Below, piece by piece: positions 1 to 5,634 of a stretch of 6,465 nt of DNA. This stretch comes from Oscillospiraceae bacterium (GTDB lineage Bacteria > Bacillota > Clostridia > Oscillospirales > Acutalibacteraceae): contig DOZQ01000053.1 of the NCBI GenBank assembly GCA_003517915.1, forward strand, positions 1-6,465. The letters are read 5' to 3'. The position numbers and the translations under genes were made by a program. Every line of letters begins with the position of its first letter. Position 1 is the stretch's first letter. The notes beneath the pieces were generated by a model that was given only the letters and a program-made list of their open reading frames with translations, was not told the origin of the DNA and searched no databases.

Positions 1-523
1 CCGAAATCCGGCCTTTCAAGCCGGATTTTTTTGGGCGCTTATACTCTTCTCCGCCCACCGAAAATCCGAAGCTCTCGGCCGGGCGCAGCGCATGCCCCAA
101 AGCCCTGCGGGAATGGTCGATGTGGTTCCTGAAAAACTGCATAAATTTGGGGCAGGAATTCAAGACACACAGGCCGTAGCCGTAATACGACGGGCTGACC
201 TCAAACCAGAGTCCGGGAACCGGCATGCCGCCAAGCCTGCGCAGCATAAACCAGACCTTGTCGCGGTAAAGCGGCCGGTCTTTTGCGCCGCGCGCGTCGC
301 TTTTTATTTTTGATATGCTCCCATCGGGATTTAAATGCATATGCCTGTCGAGCCTTGACATCATCGGCGTAATATCCCTAACAAGGGCGCTCATCGGCTC
401 ACTCACCAATATCTTGAGCCTGCCTTTGTTTTCGTCATAAAACGCCTTGCTTTCTTTCAGCCGGTTTTCCGCAAGCAACCACAACCCTTCCGGTTCTATT
501 CCGTTAAAATTAAGCATAAGCAT
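1..523 (-). CDS. DUF2461 family protein, partial (C-terminus beyond left edge)
   Basis: Reading the minus strand from ATG 523-521 gives 174 codons with no stop before the edge, so the gene is cut off. The family is recognised from its usual order of motifs: a start like LNFNGIEPEGLWLLAEN, then FYDENKGRLKILVSEPM (about residues 33-50), then a basic/acidic stretch with SKIKSDARGAKDRPLYRDKVW (about 90-113), then WFEVSPSYYGYG (about 130-141), and a late YKRPKKSG. DUF2461 proteins are usually about 210-230 residues, so roughly 40-50 are missing. The biochemical role of the family is not established. Start choice: GGGGG lies only 2 nt before ATG 523 but 8 nt before the in-frame ATG 517, so 517 may be the real start. 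An AT-rich TATAAT lies upstream on this strand. The gene is divergent from the DUF2975 gene, with the palindromic element between them. Confidence 0.82.
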   Translation of the reverse strand, partial: MLMLNFNGIEPEGLWLLAENRLKESKAFYDENKGRLKILVSEPMSALVRDITPMMSRLDRHMHLNPDGSISKIKSDARGAKDRPLYRDKVWFMLRRLGGMPVPGLWFEVSPSYYGYGLCVLNSCPKFMQFFRNHIDHSRRALGHALRPAESFGFSVGGEEYKRPKKSGLKGRIS

Positions 524-543
524 TTCCCCCGGCAGAATAATTA

Positions 544-549
544 TTATAT
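544..549 (-). promoter_or_regulatory. Possible -10 box for the DUF2461 gene
   Basis: On the minus strand this AT-rich stretch reads TATAAT, about 20-25 nt before the gene start. No convincing -35 box is seen at the expected distance; the nearest candidates match TTGACA poorly. The site lies at the outer edge of the terminal inverted repeat of the neighbouring element, so insertion of that element may have supplied or altered the promoter (inference). Confidence 0.3.
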
Positions 550-566
550 GTATTACTCCGGCACTT

Positions 567-730
567 AAGTAAGTGCTGATTAATCGTGGTGGATGCAGTG
601 CCAAGGAGATTTTTCGTCAGATGATGCAAAAATCGCAGGCAATACTTTGTGTATTAACGAGGATTTTTGGGAAATATGGCGAAAAAGCTATTGGCGCTGT
701 GCCTCCCGGCGATTAAATCAGTGCTTACTT
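567..730 (+). repeat. 164-nt imperfect palindrome forming one long hairpin
   Basis: The arm 567-586 pairs with 710-730 (one bulge). The pairing continues through 594-604 with 691-701, 607-618 with 678-689, 627-634 with 662-669, and 641-645 with 651-655, closing on a 5-nt loop at 646-650. The loop sits at the exact centre of the palindrome. Several arm differences (574/723, 575/722, 587/709, 595/700, 599/696, 617/679) are T opposite G on the + strand, which would be G-U pairs in a + strand RNA but A-C mismatches in the minus strand RNA. The left end CCGGCACTT can pair either with 735-739 or, perfectly, with 848-856, so two outer foldings compete. Confidence 0.7.
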
Positions 731-766
731 AAAAGTCGGAAATTTGCTGGAGCAATATTTGACCAT

Positions 767-785
767 GTGGGCGCTCCGCTCCCAC
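767..785. repeat. Short GC-rich hairpin inside the element
   Basis: GTGGG at 767-771 pairs with CCCAC at 781-785 around a GC-rich loop. A second small stem, TGCGC 815-819 with GCGCA 826-830, follows. Neither is followed by a T-run, so neither is a standard terminator. They belong to the right-hand part of the MITE-like element, whose function is unknown. Confidence 0.45.
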
Positions 786-932
786 GGCCATTATATTTTA
801 TCGCATGACCGATATGCGCTCACATGCGCAATATTACCCATGCATTAAAGTGCCGGAATAATAACAAAGCACTCCCCGCCACAAAGAGAATGCTCCGAAA
901 CAGCCGATTTAACGATAAACAATAAAATTATA

Positions 933-961
933 TTGACATTTGATTAATCATGTATTATTAT
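933..961 (+). promoter_or_regulatory. Sigma-A type promoter with palindromic spacer (DUF2975 gene)
   Basis: A consensus -35 box TTGACA (933-938) is followed after 17 bp by TATTAT (956-961), about 40 bp before the DUF2975 start. The spacer contains TGATTAATCA (941-950), a perfect 10-bp palindrome between the two boxes, which is where a repressor would block RNA polymerase. The likely candidate binder is the small HTH protein encoded downstream (inference). The 70 bases before it (864-932) show nothing recognisable. Confidence 0.72.
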
Positions 962-1001
962 TGCTTTAAATAAAAGTCCTATGGGCAGGATAGGTGTGAA
1001 A

Positions 1002-1472
1002 ATGAAAATCCTTGATAAAAACGGCATATCGGGTATTCTTGAGATATTTGTCGTGTTCTTTAGTATTATAGCCATACTATTATTGTTTACCCTTCCGTTT
1101 GTAGTGTCCCTTATTTTAGGCTATTACGGCAGAGTAAGCAGCTATAACTTTGATTATTATTATCTCATGCTTATACTTTTATATATTTCGGATATTGTCT
1201 GCCTTTGTGTCATGTATAATTGCAAAAAGCTTTTATCCAACATAAACAAAAGCAACCCATTTATTATGGACAACGCGCGCAGGGTTCGCAATATAAGCTG
1301 GTGCTCCGGTGTACTGGCCGTTACCTATGTTGTAGCCATACCCTTTGCCCGCTCGTTTTTCGTGTTTGTCCTGGCTTTTGTCTTTACCATAATGGCCCTG
1401 TTTTTGGCCGTGTGCTATGAGCTTTTCAGACATGCCGTCAGGTTTAAGGAAGAAAACGAGCTGACAATATGA
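1002..1472 (+). CDS. DUF2975 family membrane protein
   Basis: A 156-residue integral membrane protein with four hydrophobic helices at about residues 11-40, 52-72, 100-115 and 119-139, and short charged ends. The segment KKLLSNINKSNPFIMDNARRVR (about residues 75-97), between helices 2 and 3, is the diagnostic DUF2975 loop (leucine-rich stretch, NPF, then basic residues). The family has no known biochemical function. It is typically encoded beside a very small YozG-like HTH regulator, as here, where it may sense or modulate that regulator (inference). Start choice: the frame is open from ATG 981, but nothing resembling a ribosome binding site precedes it. TAGGTG lies 5 nt before ATG 1002, and GTG 996 is a further possibility. 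A strong promoter lies at 933-961. Confidence 0.85.
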   Translation: MKILDKNGISGILEIFVVFFSIIAILLLFTLPFVVSLILGYYGRVSSYNFDYYYLMLILLYISDIVCLCVMYNCKKLLSNINKSNPFIMDNARRVRNISWCSGVLAVTYVVAIPFARSFFVFVLAFVFTIMALFLAVCYELFRHAVRFKEENELTI

Positions 1473-1566
1473 CCGACTGCGCAGGGGTCTTTGCTTCGCG
1501 CTCCGGCAATGAGGGATTAACTCAGCATTCATACTCACATTTCCGCCTATTTTAAGAAATATTCTT

Positions 1567-1587
1567 ATACTAATCTGCGATTAGTAT
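1567..1587. promoter_or_regulatory. Candidate operator: perfect 9-bp inverted repeat
   Basis: ATACTAATC and GATTAGTAT flank TGC, giving 9-bp perfect arms. The repeat lies 33 bp before the GTG start of the HTH gene and overlaps a possible -10 box (TATACT, 1566-1571) that has no good -35 box. No T-run follows, so it is not a terminator for the DUF2975 gene. Its size and position fit a dimeric HTH repressor site, possibly autoregulatory (inference). Confidence 0.5.
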
Positions 1588-1620
1588 TTACCATATCATA
1601 TCCCGAAAGGAATTTTATAA

Positions 1621-1848
1621 GTGCCGATTATTGTGAATCTGGATGTTATGATGGCCAAAAGAAAAATAAGCCTTTCTCAGCTTGCTGGCAAGGTCGGCAT
1701 CACCTTGCCCAATTTATCCATACTTAAAAATTCCAAGGCCAAGGCCGTGCGCTTTTCCACCCTCGACGCCATATGCAAGGCGCTTGACTGCCAGCCCGGA
1801 GATATTTTAGAATATGTCAGCGAGTCCGACGGATATATCACTTACTGA
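1621..1848 (+). CDS. Small XRE/YozG-like HTH transcriptional regulator
   Basis: A 75-residue single-domain protein of the Cro/C1-type HTH_26 (YozG-like) group. It opens with IIVNLDVMMAKRKISLSQLA, the usual first helix. The helix-turn-helix spans about residues 17-48 (SLSQLAGKVGITLPNLSILK as helices 2-3), and it ends with the family hallmark AICKALDCQPGDILEY (residues 50-65). Such proteins bind DNA as dimers and usually control their own operon. The start is GTG 1621, with AAAGGA 9 nt upstream; the normal length of the family supports it. It lies 148 bp after the DUF2975 gene, with a perfect inverted repeat in the gap. The gap is longer than usual for this pair, so it may have its own promoter. 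Confidence 0.9.
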   Translation: MPIIVNLDVMMAKRKISLSQLAGKVGITLPNLSILKNSKAKAVRFSTLDAICKALDCQPGDILEYVSESDGYITY

Positions 1849-1860
1849 GGTATAATATTA

Positions 1861-1928
1861 ATTCGCGTTTAAAACTTTGATCTATATTTTTACCGCGAAT
1901 CAGTATAAAATATAGTTAGTCAACTATA
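1861..1928. promoter_or_regulatory. Two inverted repeats in the leader of the 1945 gene
   Basis: ATTCGCG (1861-1867) is mirrored by CGCGAAT (1894-1900) over 26 nt. Just after, TATAGTT (1911-1917) is mirrored by AACTATA (1922-1928) around AGTC. The stretch is AT-rich with several TATAAA-like strings (for example 1904-1909) and a TTGATC (1877-1882), but no -35/-10 pair has good spacing. It probably holds the promoter of the next gene plus protein-binding sites or a small leader structure. There is no T-run, so it is not an obvious terminator. Confidence 0.4.
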
Positions 1929-1944
1929 AAATATAAACTGGGAT

Positions 1945-2724
1945 GTGAACAATTTGAATGACAAAGCAAGGGAAACTATTATAAACAGCATGAGGCCGTT
2001 CATGGAAGAGTGCGGGTTTGAAGAAAAGGACGGTTTTTATTCAAACGGCAAAAAGTCGTTTTCGATTGATTATGACAGCGCCAAAAAACAGTTTGTGTTA
2101 ATGGTCGCGGACATAAATCTCGACGAACCCGGCAGCTATGCTCCTCAGTCGGCATGGCTGTTCGACGAAAATCACGATGAAAAGGACGCCGAGCTGATAG
2201 GCCGGGATTTCACCGACACCCTGCGTGAAACCCTTGGGATGAAGGTGGCTTTCTCGAGCACTCGCGATATCTCGCTGCCAAACAAGGCGGCGCCCGGCTC
2301 GGTGCCCGGCATTGAGGCTTTTACGCAGAAATTTTTGACCATTTATCCGCAATATAAAGAGACCTATAAAAATGAGATAGCGCTGCACGGCGAATTTTTA
2401 TACGACCGGTTCTTTTCCTCCTACGCGGTGCCGATGCTGAGGGATTTTCTGCGGCAGGACAATAAAAAAGCGCTCAAAAAGATGTTTGACATGTTTGAAG
2501 AGTACTACAGCGAGGGAGATCGGGTCGTAACAAGCACAATTTCATTTTCGATTTTAAGCGAGGCTTTTGGTATGGACGAAGAGCTCTGGAGCTCCGCCGA
2601 AAAATATATGGAGGGCACGCCGCTGCTGAAGTCAAACGCACGTAATATTAAAAGCTTTTTGCAGACCAACCAAAAATATGACCGCATTAAATTCTGGAAA
2701 AAGTCCAACCGTAAGGAAGCGTAA
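1945..2724 (+). CDS. Uncharacterised soluble protein, possible DUF7674-like C-terminal helical domain
   Basis: A protein of up to 259 residues with no signal peptide or membrane segment. The first 110 residues look like a mixed alpha/beta domain (FYSNGKKSFSIDYD, then KQFVLMVADINLD). After a linker near residues 108-125 comes an all-helical part (about 126-245) with FLYDRFFSSYAVPMLRDFL, then KKMFDMFEEYYSEGDRVV and a late KYMEGTPLL. This pattern resembles the DUF7674-type helical domain, a tentative match by eye. No catalytic motif is seen. Start choice: GTG 1945 has GGG only 2 nt upstream, while in-frame TTG 1954 lies 11 nt from GGG, so the start is uncertain by three codons. The 73-bp gap to the DUF4173 gene, on the same strand, allows cotranscription. 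Confidence 0.72.
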   Translation: MNNLNDKARETIINSMRPFMEECGFEEKDGFYSNGKKSFSIDYDSAKKQFVLMVADINLDEPGSYAPQSAWLFDENHDEKDAELIGRDFTDTLRETLGMKVAFSSTRDISLPNKAAPGSVPGIEAFTQKFLTIYPQYKETYKNEIALHGEFLYDRFFSSYAVPMLRDFLRQDNKKALKKMFDMFEEYYSEGDRVVTSTISFSILSEAFGMDEELWSSAEKYMEGTPLLKSNARNIKSFLQTNQKYDRIKFWKKSNRKEA

Positions 2725-2751
2725 CCCTAAAAACCCGATATAAACCGTATT

Positions 2752-2778
2752 GCTTATATTTCATCCTGAAATATAAGC
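2752..2778. promoter_or_regulatory. Perfect 12-bp inverted repeat before the DUF4173 gene
   Basis: GCTTATATTTCA and TGAAATATAAGC flank TCC. The repeat ends 8 nt before the AGAGG ribosome binding site (2787-2791). No T-run follows, so a classic intrinsic terminator is unlikely. It is either a dimeric regulator site over a TATATT box (2755-2760, without a good -35) or an RNA hairpin that could affect translation of the gene just downstream (inference). Confidence 0.55.
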
Positions 2779-2797
2779 TGGAGAAAAGAGGTTAACG

Positions 2798-5065
2798 ATG
2801 AACGAGAAAAATGATACGGGCAGACTTTCAAACACAGAAAATCCCCGGCACGAGAATTTTCATCCGCCTGTAACCGCCGCCTCCGACACTTCCTCTTTTG
2901 GAAATGAGCCTCCGGTTCAGGCTTCTCCGGATATTCCCGAAGATATGCCCCCGGCAGGCTTTCAGGTACAGACCTCTCCCGGCAAATATCCGGCTTTTAC
3001 CGCCGCAGCACCTGCCAGTCCTGAGGAGGTTCCTTCTTCCTCCGGCGTCCCCGCCGACATTCCCCCGTCGGGCTTTCAGATAAACGCCGCACCCGCAGTA
3101 TCCCAGCCCACGTCTCCGCCTAGGGAATATGCTCCCCCGCAAAGCGACCCGGTGAGCCAGAGGGCTTTCTCCAGTACGCCTTACCCGCCTCCTTATCCTC
3201 CGTCGCCCTACGCCCCTCCGCCTTACCTTTCTCCGCCATACAACCCGCCTCAGGGCGGACATACGACGCCGTACGGAGCGCCTCCTCAGTATTCTCCTGT
3301 TCGCAATACCTATTTAAGAAAAGATCACGCCGGAATTTTGGCCGAGGCCAAAAAGCCCTCAGGCTTCGCGGCCGTGCTGCTTTGCTACTTCTTTTCGGTG
3401 CTGTTCTCTGAAATGATTTTCAGGGGCGGCTTGGGTATCTCGGTGCCGGTGTTAACGCTGCTCTTTTACGCGCTTTTCGCATCCATGATGCGCCGAAAAC
3501 CCGAACCTCCGCCGCTTTCCGCTTCTCTTTTGCTTATTCCCATAGGACTTATCGCCCTTTCGTTTATGCTAATAGACTCGCCATTTGTAAAATTTATAAA
3601 CGTTCTTATGCTCATGGCGCTCATACCTGTGCAGTTGACAAAAATGTCCGGCAGCTCGCCGGCCGGGGTATTTTCTCCCGCAATGTTTTTGGATGCGATA
3701 TACTGCGTAATTGGCAGACCGTTTTACTTTCTTGATACCCCGTTCAGCGCCCTGTCGGGAGGCTTTGGCAAAAAATCCGGTAAAAGCGGCAAGACCGGCA
3801 AGATATTGCTGGGGCTTTTGATTGCTCTGCCAGTCGTAATCATATTTATCGCGCTGTTTGTGGGTGCCGACGACGTTTTCCGCTATGTTCTTGATTTTAT
3901 AATCAGGAATCTTAAAATCAGCCTCTCGGGTCTGTTTATAGATTTACTGGTGGGAGTTTTGCTGGCTATTTATTTTTCTGCCCTGCTTATCACCTTCGCG
4001 GGTTCGTCCCAGCGGGCAAAACGCGAAATAAAACAAAGAAAAGGCATTGACAACACGGTCGTCTCGGCTTTTTTAGCTACCGTATGTACGGTGCATATCG
4101 CGTTTGTCGCTGTTCAGTTCGCCTATCTTTTCGGCGCGAGAGACTCGCTTCCCGGCGGAATCAGCTACGCAAATGACGCCAGGCGAGGATTTTTCGAGCT
4201 GCTGGCCGCGCTCGCTATATCCACGCTGATAGCGATTCTTGTCACCGTCTTTGCCCGAAAAAACGAAGCGGGCAAGCTCACAAAGCCTACTTCCTTCTTC
4301 TTGACAATTATGATCTTATGCAATTATGTTATTTTCATCTCAGCCTTTTATCGCATGAGCCTTTATGTCGGCAGGTACGGCCTGACCGTGCTGCGCGTTT
4401 CGGTGCTTTGGTTTATGGCGCTTTTGGCGGCCGCGCTGCTGGGCATAATCATCAAGGCCTGGCTGCCCGGATTTAAAGCCCTGCGGTTTGCCTCGGTGTG
4501 CATAATTGTAATGGTCATAGGGCTTAACGCGGTCAATCTTAATGGATTAATCGCGAAATACAATGTCGACCGATATATAGCAAGCGGCTACGAATGGGAT
4601 CTGGACGTCCCATATTTGTCCCGTTTAGGTCATTCCGCAAGCTCTCAGACCGCCCGTCTTATAGAGCTTGACACCCCTGTGAAATCGGAAGCCGCGTTTG
4701 CCCTTCGCTATCAAGCGCAAAGCCTTGCTAAAAAAAGCTGGCGCGATTTCGCGCTGGTGGATTTAAGCGCCCGCTCGGTTTACCGGCAGTACGGTATATC
4801 CTCCACCCCTGACGGGAACATCTATGACGATGAAGGCTATGATATAAACGGTTTGGACAAAAGCGGATATGACCGCGATGGCTACGACCGATACGGCTAT
4901 GACCGTTACGGTTACGACCGTGAAGGCTACGACTATAGCGGCTTTGATAAAAACGGCTACGACCGTGACGGCTATGACCACTATGGCTACGACCGTGACG
5001 GTTACGACCGCTACGGCAATTACGACGAATATTACGAAGATAATTACGGATATGAAACCTATTGA
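2798..5065 (+). CDS. DUF4173 multi-pass membrane protein with proline-rich N-terminus and GYDxx repeat tail
   Basis: A 755-residue protein. Residues 1-175 are Pro/Ser-rich and probably disordered, with two near copies of a MPPAGFQV/IPPSGFQI motif (about 50-57 and 88-95) and a PPY-rich run (129-150). Residues 190-583 hold about eleven hydrophobic helices. DUF4173 hallmarks are FAYLFG...LPGGISYA...ARRGFFEL (441-468), RMSLYVGRYGLTVLR (519-533) and IAKYNVDRYI...YLSRLG (585-611). A soluble domain (612-670) follows, then 12 GYDxx pentads at residues 680-739 and an acidic Tyr-rich end. The family's function is unknown; an envelope role is inferred. ATG 2798 has AGAGG 6 nt upstream. Low-complexity extensions at both ends of a membrane core are unusual. 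Confidence 0.88.
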   Translation: MNEKNDTGRLSNTENPRHENFHPPVTAASDTSSFGNEPPVQASPDIPEDMPPAGFQVQTSPGKYPAFTAAAPASPEEVPSSSGVPADIPPSGFQINAAPAVSQPTSPPREYAPPQSDPVSQRAFSSTPYPPPYPPSPYAPPPYLSPPYNPPQGGHTTPYGAPPQYSPVRNTYLRKDHAGILAEAKKPSGFAAVLLCYFFSVLFSEMIFRGGLGISVPVLTLLFYALFASMMRRKPEPPPLSASLLLIPIGLIALSFMLIDSPFVKFINVLMLMALIPVQLTKMSGSSPAGVFSPAMFLDAIYCVIGRPFYFLDTPFSALSGGFGKKSGKSGKTGKILLGLLIALPVVIIFIALFVGADDVFRYVLDFIIRNLKISLSGLFIDLLVGVLLAIYFSALLITFAGSSQRAKREIKQRKGIDNTVVSAFLATVCTVHIAFVAVQFAYLFGARDSLPGGISYANDARRGFFELLAALAISTLIAILVTVFARKNEAGKLTKPTSFFLTIMILCNYVIFISAFYRMSLYVGRYGLTVLRVSVLWFMALLAAALLGIIIKAWLPGFKALRFASVCIIVMVIGLNAVNLNGLIAKYNVDRYIASGYEWDLDVPYLSRLGHSASSQTARLIELDTPVKSEAAFALRYQAQSLAKKSWRDFALVDLSARSVYRQYGISSTPDGNIYDDEGYDINGLDKSGYDRDGYDRYGYDRYGYDREGYDYSGFDKNGYDRDGYDHYGYDRDGYDRYGNYDEYYEDNYGYETY
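4835..5014 (+). repeat. 15-bp tandem repeat encoding 12 GYDxx pentads
   Basis: Twelve consecutive 15-bp units in the DUF4173 gene encode GYDIN, GLDKS, then GYD followed by RD, RY, RY, RE, YS; GFDKN; then GYD followed by RD, HY, RD, RY. The glycine, the aromatic and the aspartate are nearly invariant, while GGC/GGT/GGA, TAC/TAT and GAC/GAT alternate between units. This indicates conservation at protein rather than DNA level. A degenerate unit (NIYDDE) precedes the array. The tail could be a Tyr/Asp-rich ligand- or metal-binding or wall-interacting segment (inference). Confidence 0.85.
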
Positions 5066-5116
5066 CCGTATTATCGCATTATCGCGAAAAGAGTCGCCTA
5101 TGAGCAAGATACAAAG

Positions 5117-5150
5117 GAAAGGCAGAAGAATTAAGATTCTTCTGCCTTTC
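5117..5150. terminator. Bidirectional intrinsic terminator between convergent genes
   Basis: Fifteen-bp perfect arms (5117-5131 and 5136-5150) enclose the 4-nt loop TAAG. The top of each arm is AT-rich, and the base holds GAAAGGCAG/CTGCCTTTC. The hairpin lies 51 bp after the DUF4173 stop and 18 bp beyond the lipoprotein stop on the other strand, so it serves both. The T-tracts are short (CCTTTC on the + side; CTTTC then CTTTG on the minus side), which may lower efficiency. Confidence 0.75.
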
Positions 5151-5168
5151 AACATCTGCTAATGCTTA

Positions 5169-5546
5169 TTAATAGTTGTATTCTTTATACTTCTCAAACT
5201 CAACCGGGATTTCAGTTACTCCAACTGCCTTAAACAACATATCACCGGCTGGCATAAGTCCTTCATCACTTTCCAAAATCCATTCATCCCAGGAGTAATC
5301 TTTTACTGCGAAAATTGATGAAGAAGAATCTCCGCCACGGATGCCAATTTTTTCTCCACGCATTGACTTTTCTCCAATAATTCCAAATGGACGATAAATT
5401 ATACCGTCACGGGTAAGCTCAACGCACCCCAATTCATTGTTATCACTGGCAATGAACTGTAAAGCAGGTTTTGCGGGTTCTTGTTTGCAAGCAGATAACA
5501 TAAATAAAAATGAAAAAATGCATATAACCGCAATAATCTTTTTCAT
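5169..5546 (-). CDS. Small putative lipoprotein, unknown function
   Basis: A 125-residue protein starting at ATG 5546 with a lipoprotein signal peptide: MKK, a hydrophobic stretch to about residue 16, and a lipobox LSAC with Cys20 as the predicted lipidated residue. The mature part is about 105 residues, with a DGIIYRPFGI segment and a C-terminal MLFKAVGVTEIPVEFEKYKEY. This recalls small secreted proteins in related clostridia, but no function is recognised. The start has GGAGGG 5 nt upstream. The frame stays open 45 bp further to ATG 5591, which has its own GGAGGG 6 nt upstream, so a longer form with 15 extra residues is possible. An extended -10 promoter lies about 90 bp upstream. Convergent with the DUF4173 gene. 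More AT-rich than the genes to its left. Confidence 0.78.
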   Translation of the reverse strand: MKKIIAVICIFSFLFMLSACKQEPAKPALQFIASDNNELGCVELTRDGIIYRPFGIIGEKSMRGEKIGIRGGDSSSSIFAVKDYSWDEWILESDEGLMPAGDMLFKAVGVTEIPVEFEKYKEYNY

Positions 5547-5634
5547 AAAATCCCTCCATGGTAATTTTTCAAATTTGATCAGATAGCTCATGGCATGCCC
5601 TCCGATAGAAAGTATAAATAATATTCTTACGCTA

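Larger units (their letters stand above)
551..863. mobile_element. MITE-like nested palindromic element, non-coding
   Basis: The ends form an inverted repeat: 551-568 (TATTACTCCGGCACTTAA) pairs with 845-863 with one mismatch (556/858) and one bulged base. The core CCGGCACTT is perfect. Inside lies a long imperfect palindrome (567-730), followed by a segment with two small hairpins (767-785 and 815-830). No transposase or convincing gene is present; a 71-codon frame at 593-808 follows the palindrome and lacks a ribosome binding site. Size and terminal repeats fit a miniature inverted-repeat transposable element. A target-site duplication could not be identified with confidence because both flanks are AT-rich. 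It could instead be a structured-RNA locus or a regulatory repeat family. It lies between divergently oriented genes. Confidence 0.6.

Noticed and set aside
4..32. Hairpin AAATCCGGC/GCCGGATTT followed by a T-run, looking like a + strand terminator at the left edge
   Set aside because: It lies inside the open DUF2461 reading frame on the minus strand, where the same bases encode family-like residues near RPKKSG. No + strand gene is visible to be terminated, though one outside the window cannot be ruled out.
92..313. 73-codon + strand frame
   Set aside because: Antisense to the DUF2461 gene, no ribosome binding site, composition of a shadow frame.
593..808. 71-codon + strand frame
   Set aside because: It runs through the long palindrome, starts without a ribosome binding site, and resembles no protein; the non-coding fold explains the sequence better.
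2828..3262. 144-codon minus strand frame, Arg/Gly-rich
   Set aside because: Mirror of the proline-rich segment of the DUF4173 gene; no start signals.
4835..5014. Regular repeat as a CRISPR array or integration hotspot
   Set aside because: The units are 15 bp, contiguous, without spacers, and keep a reading frame; they are protein-coding repeats.
4763..5162. Long overlapping frames on both strands (4763-5155 minus, 4869-5162 plus), Val/Ile-rich or Thr-rich
   Set aside because: The 15-bp repeat keeps all frames free of stops, giving artificial low-complexity peptides. The minus frame also starts in the terminator.
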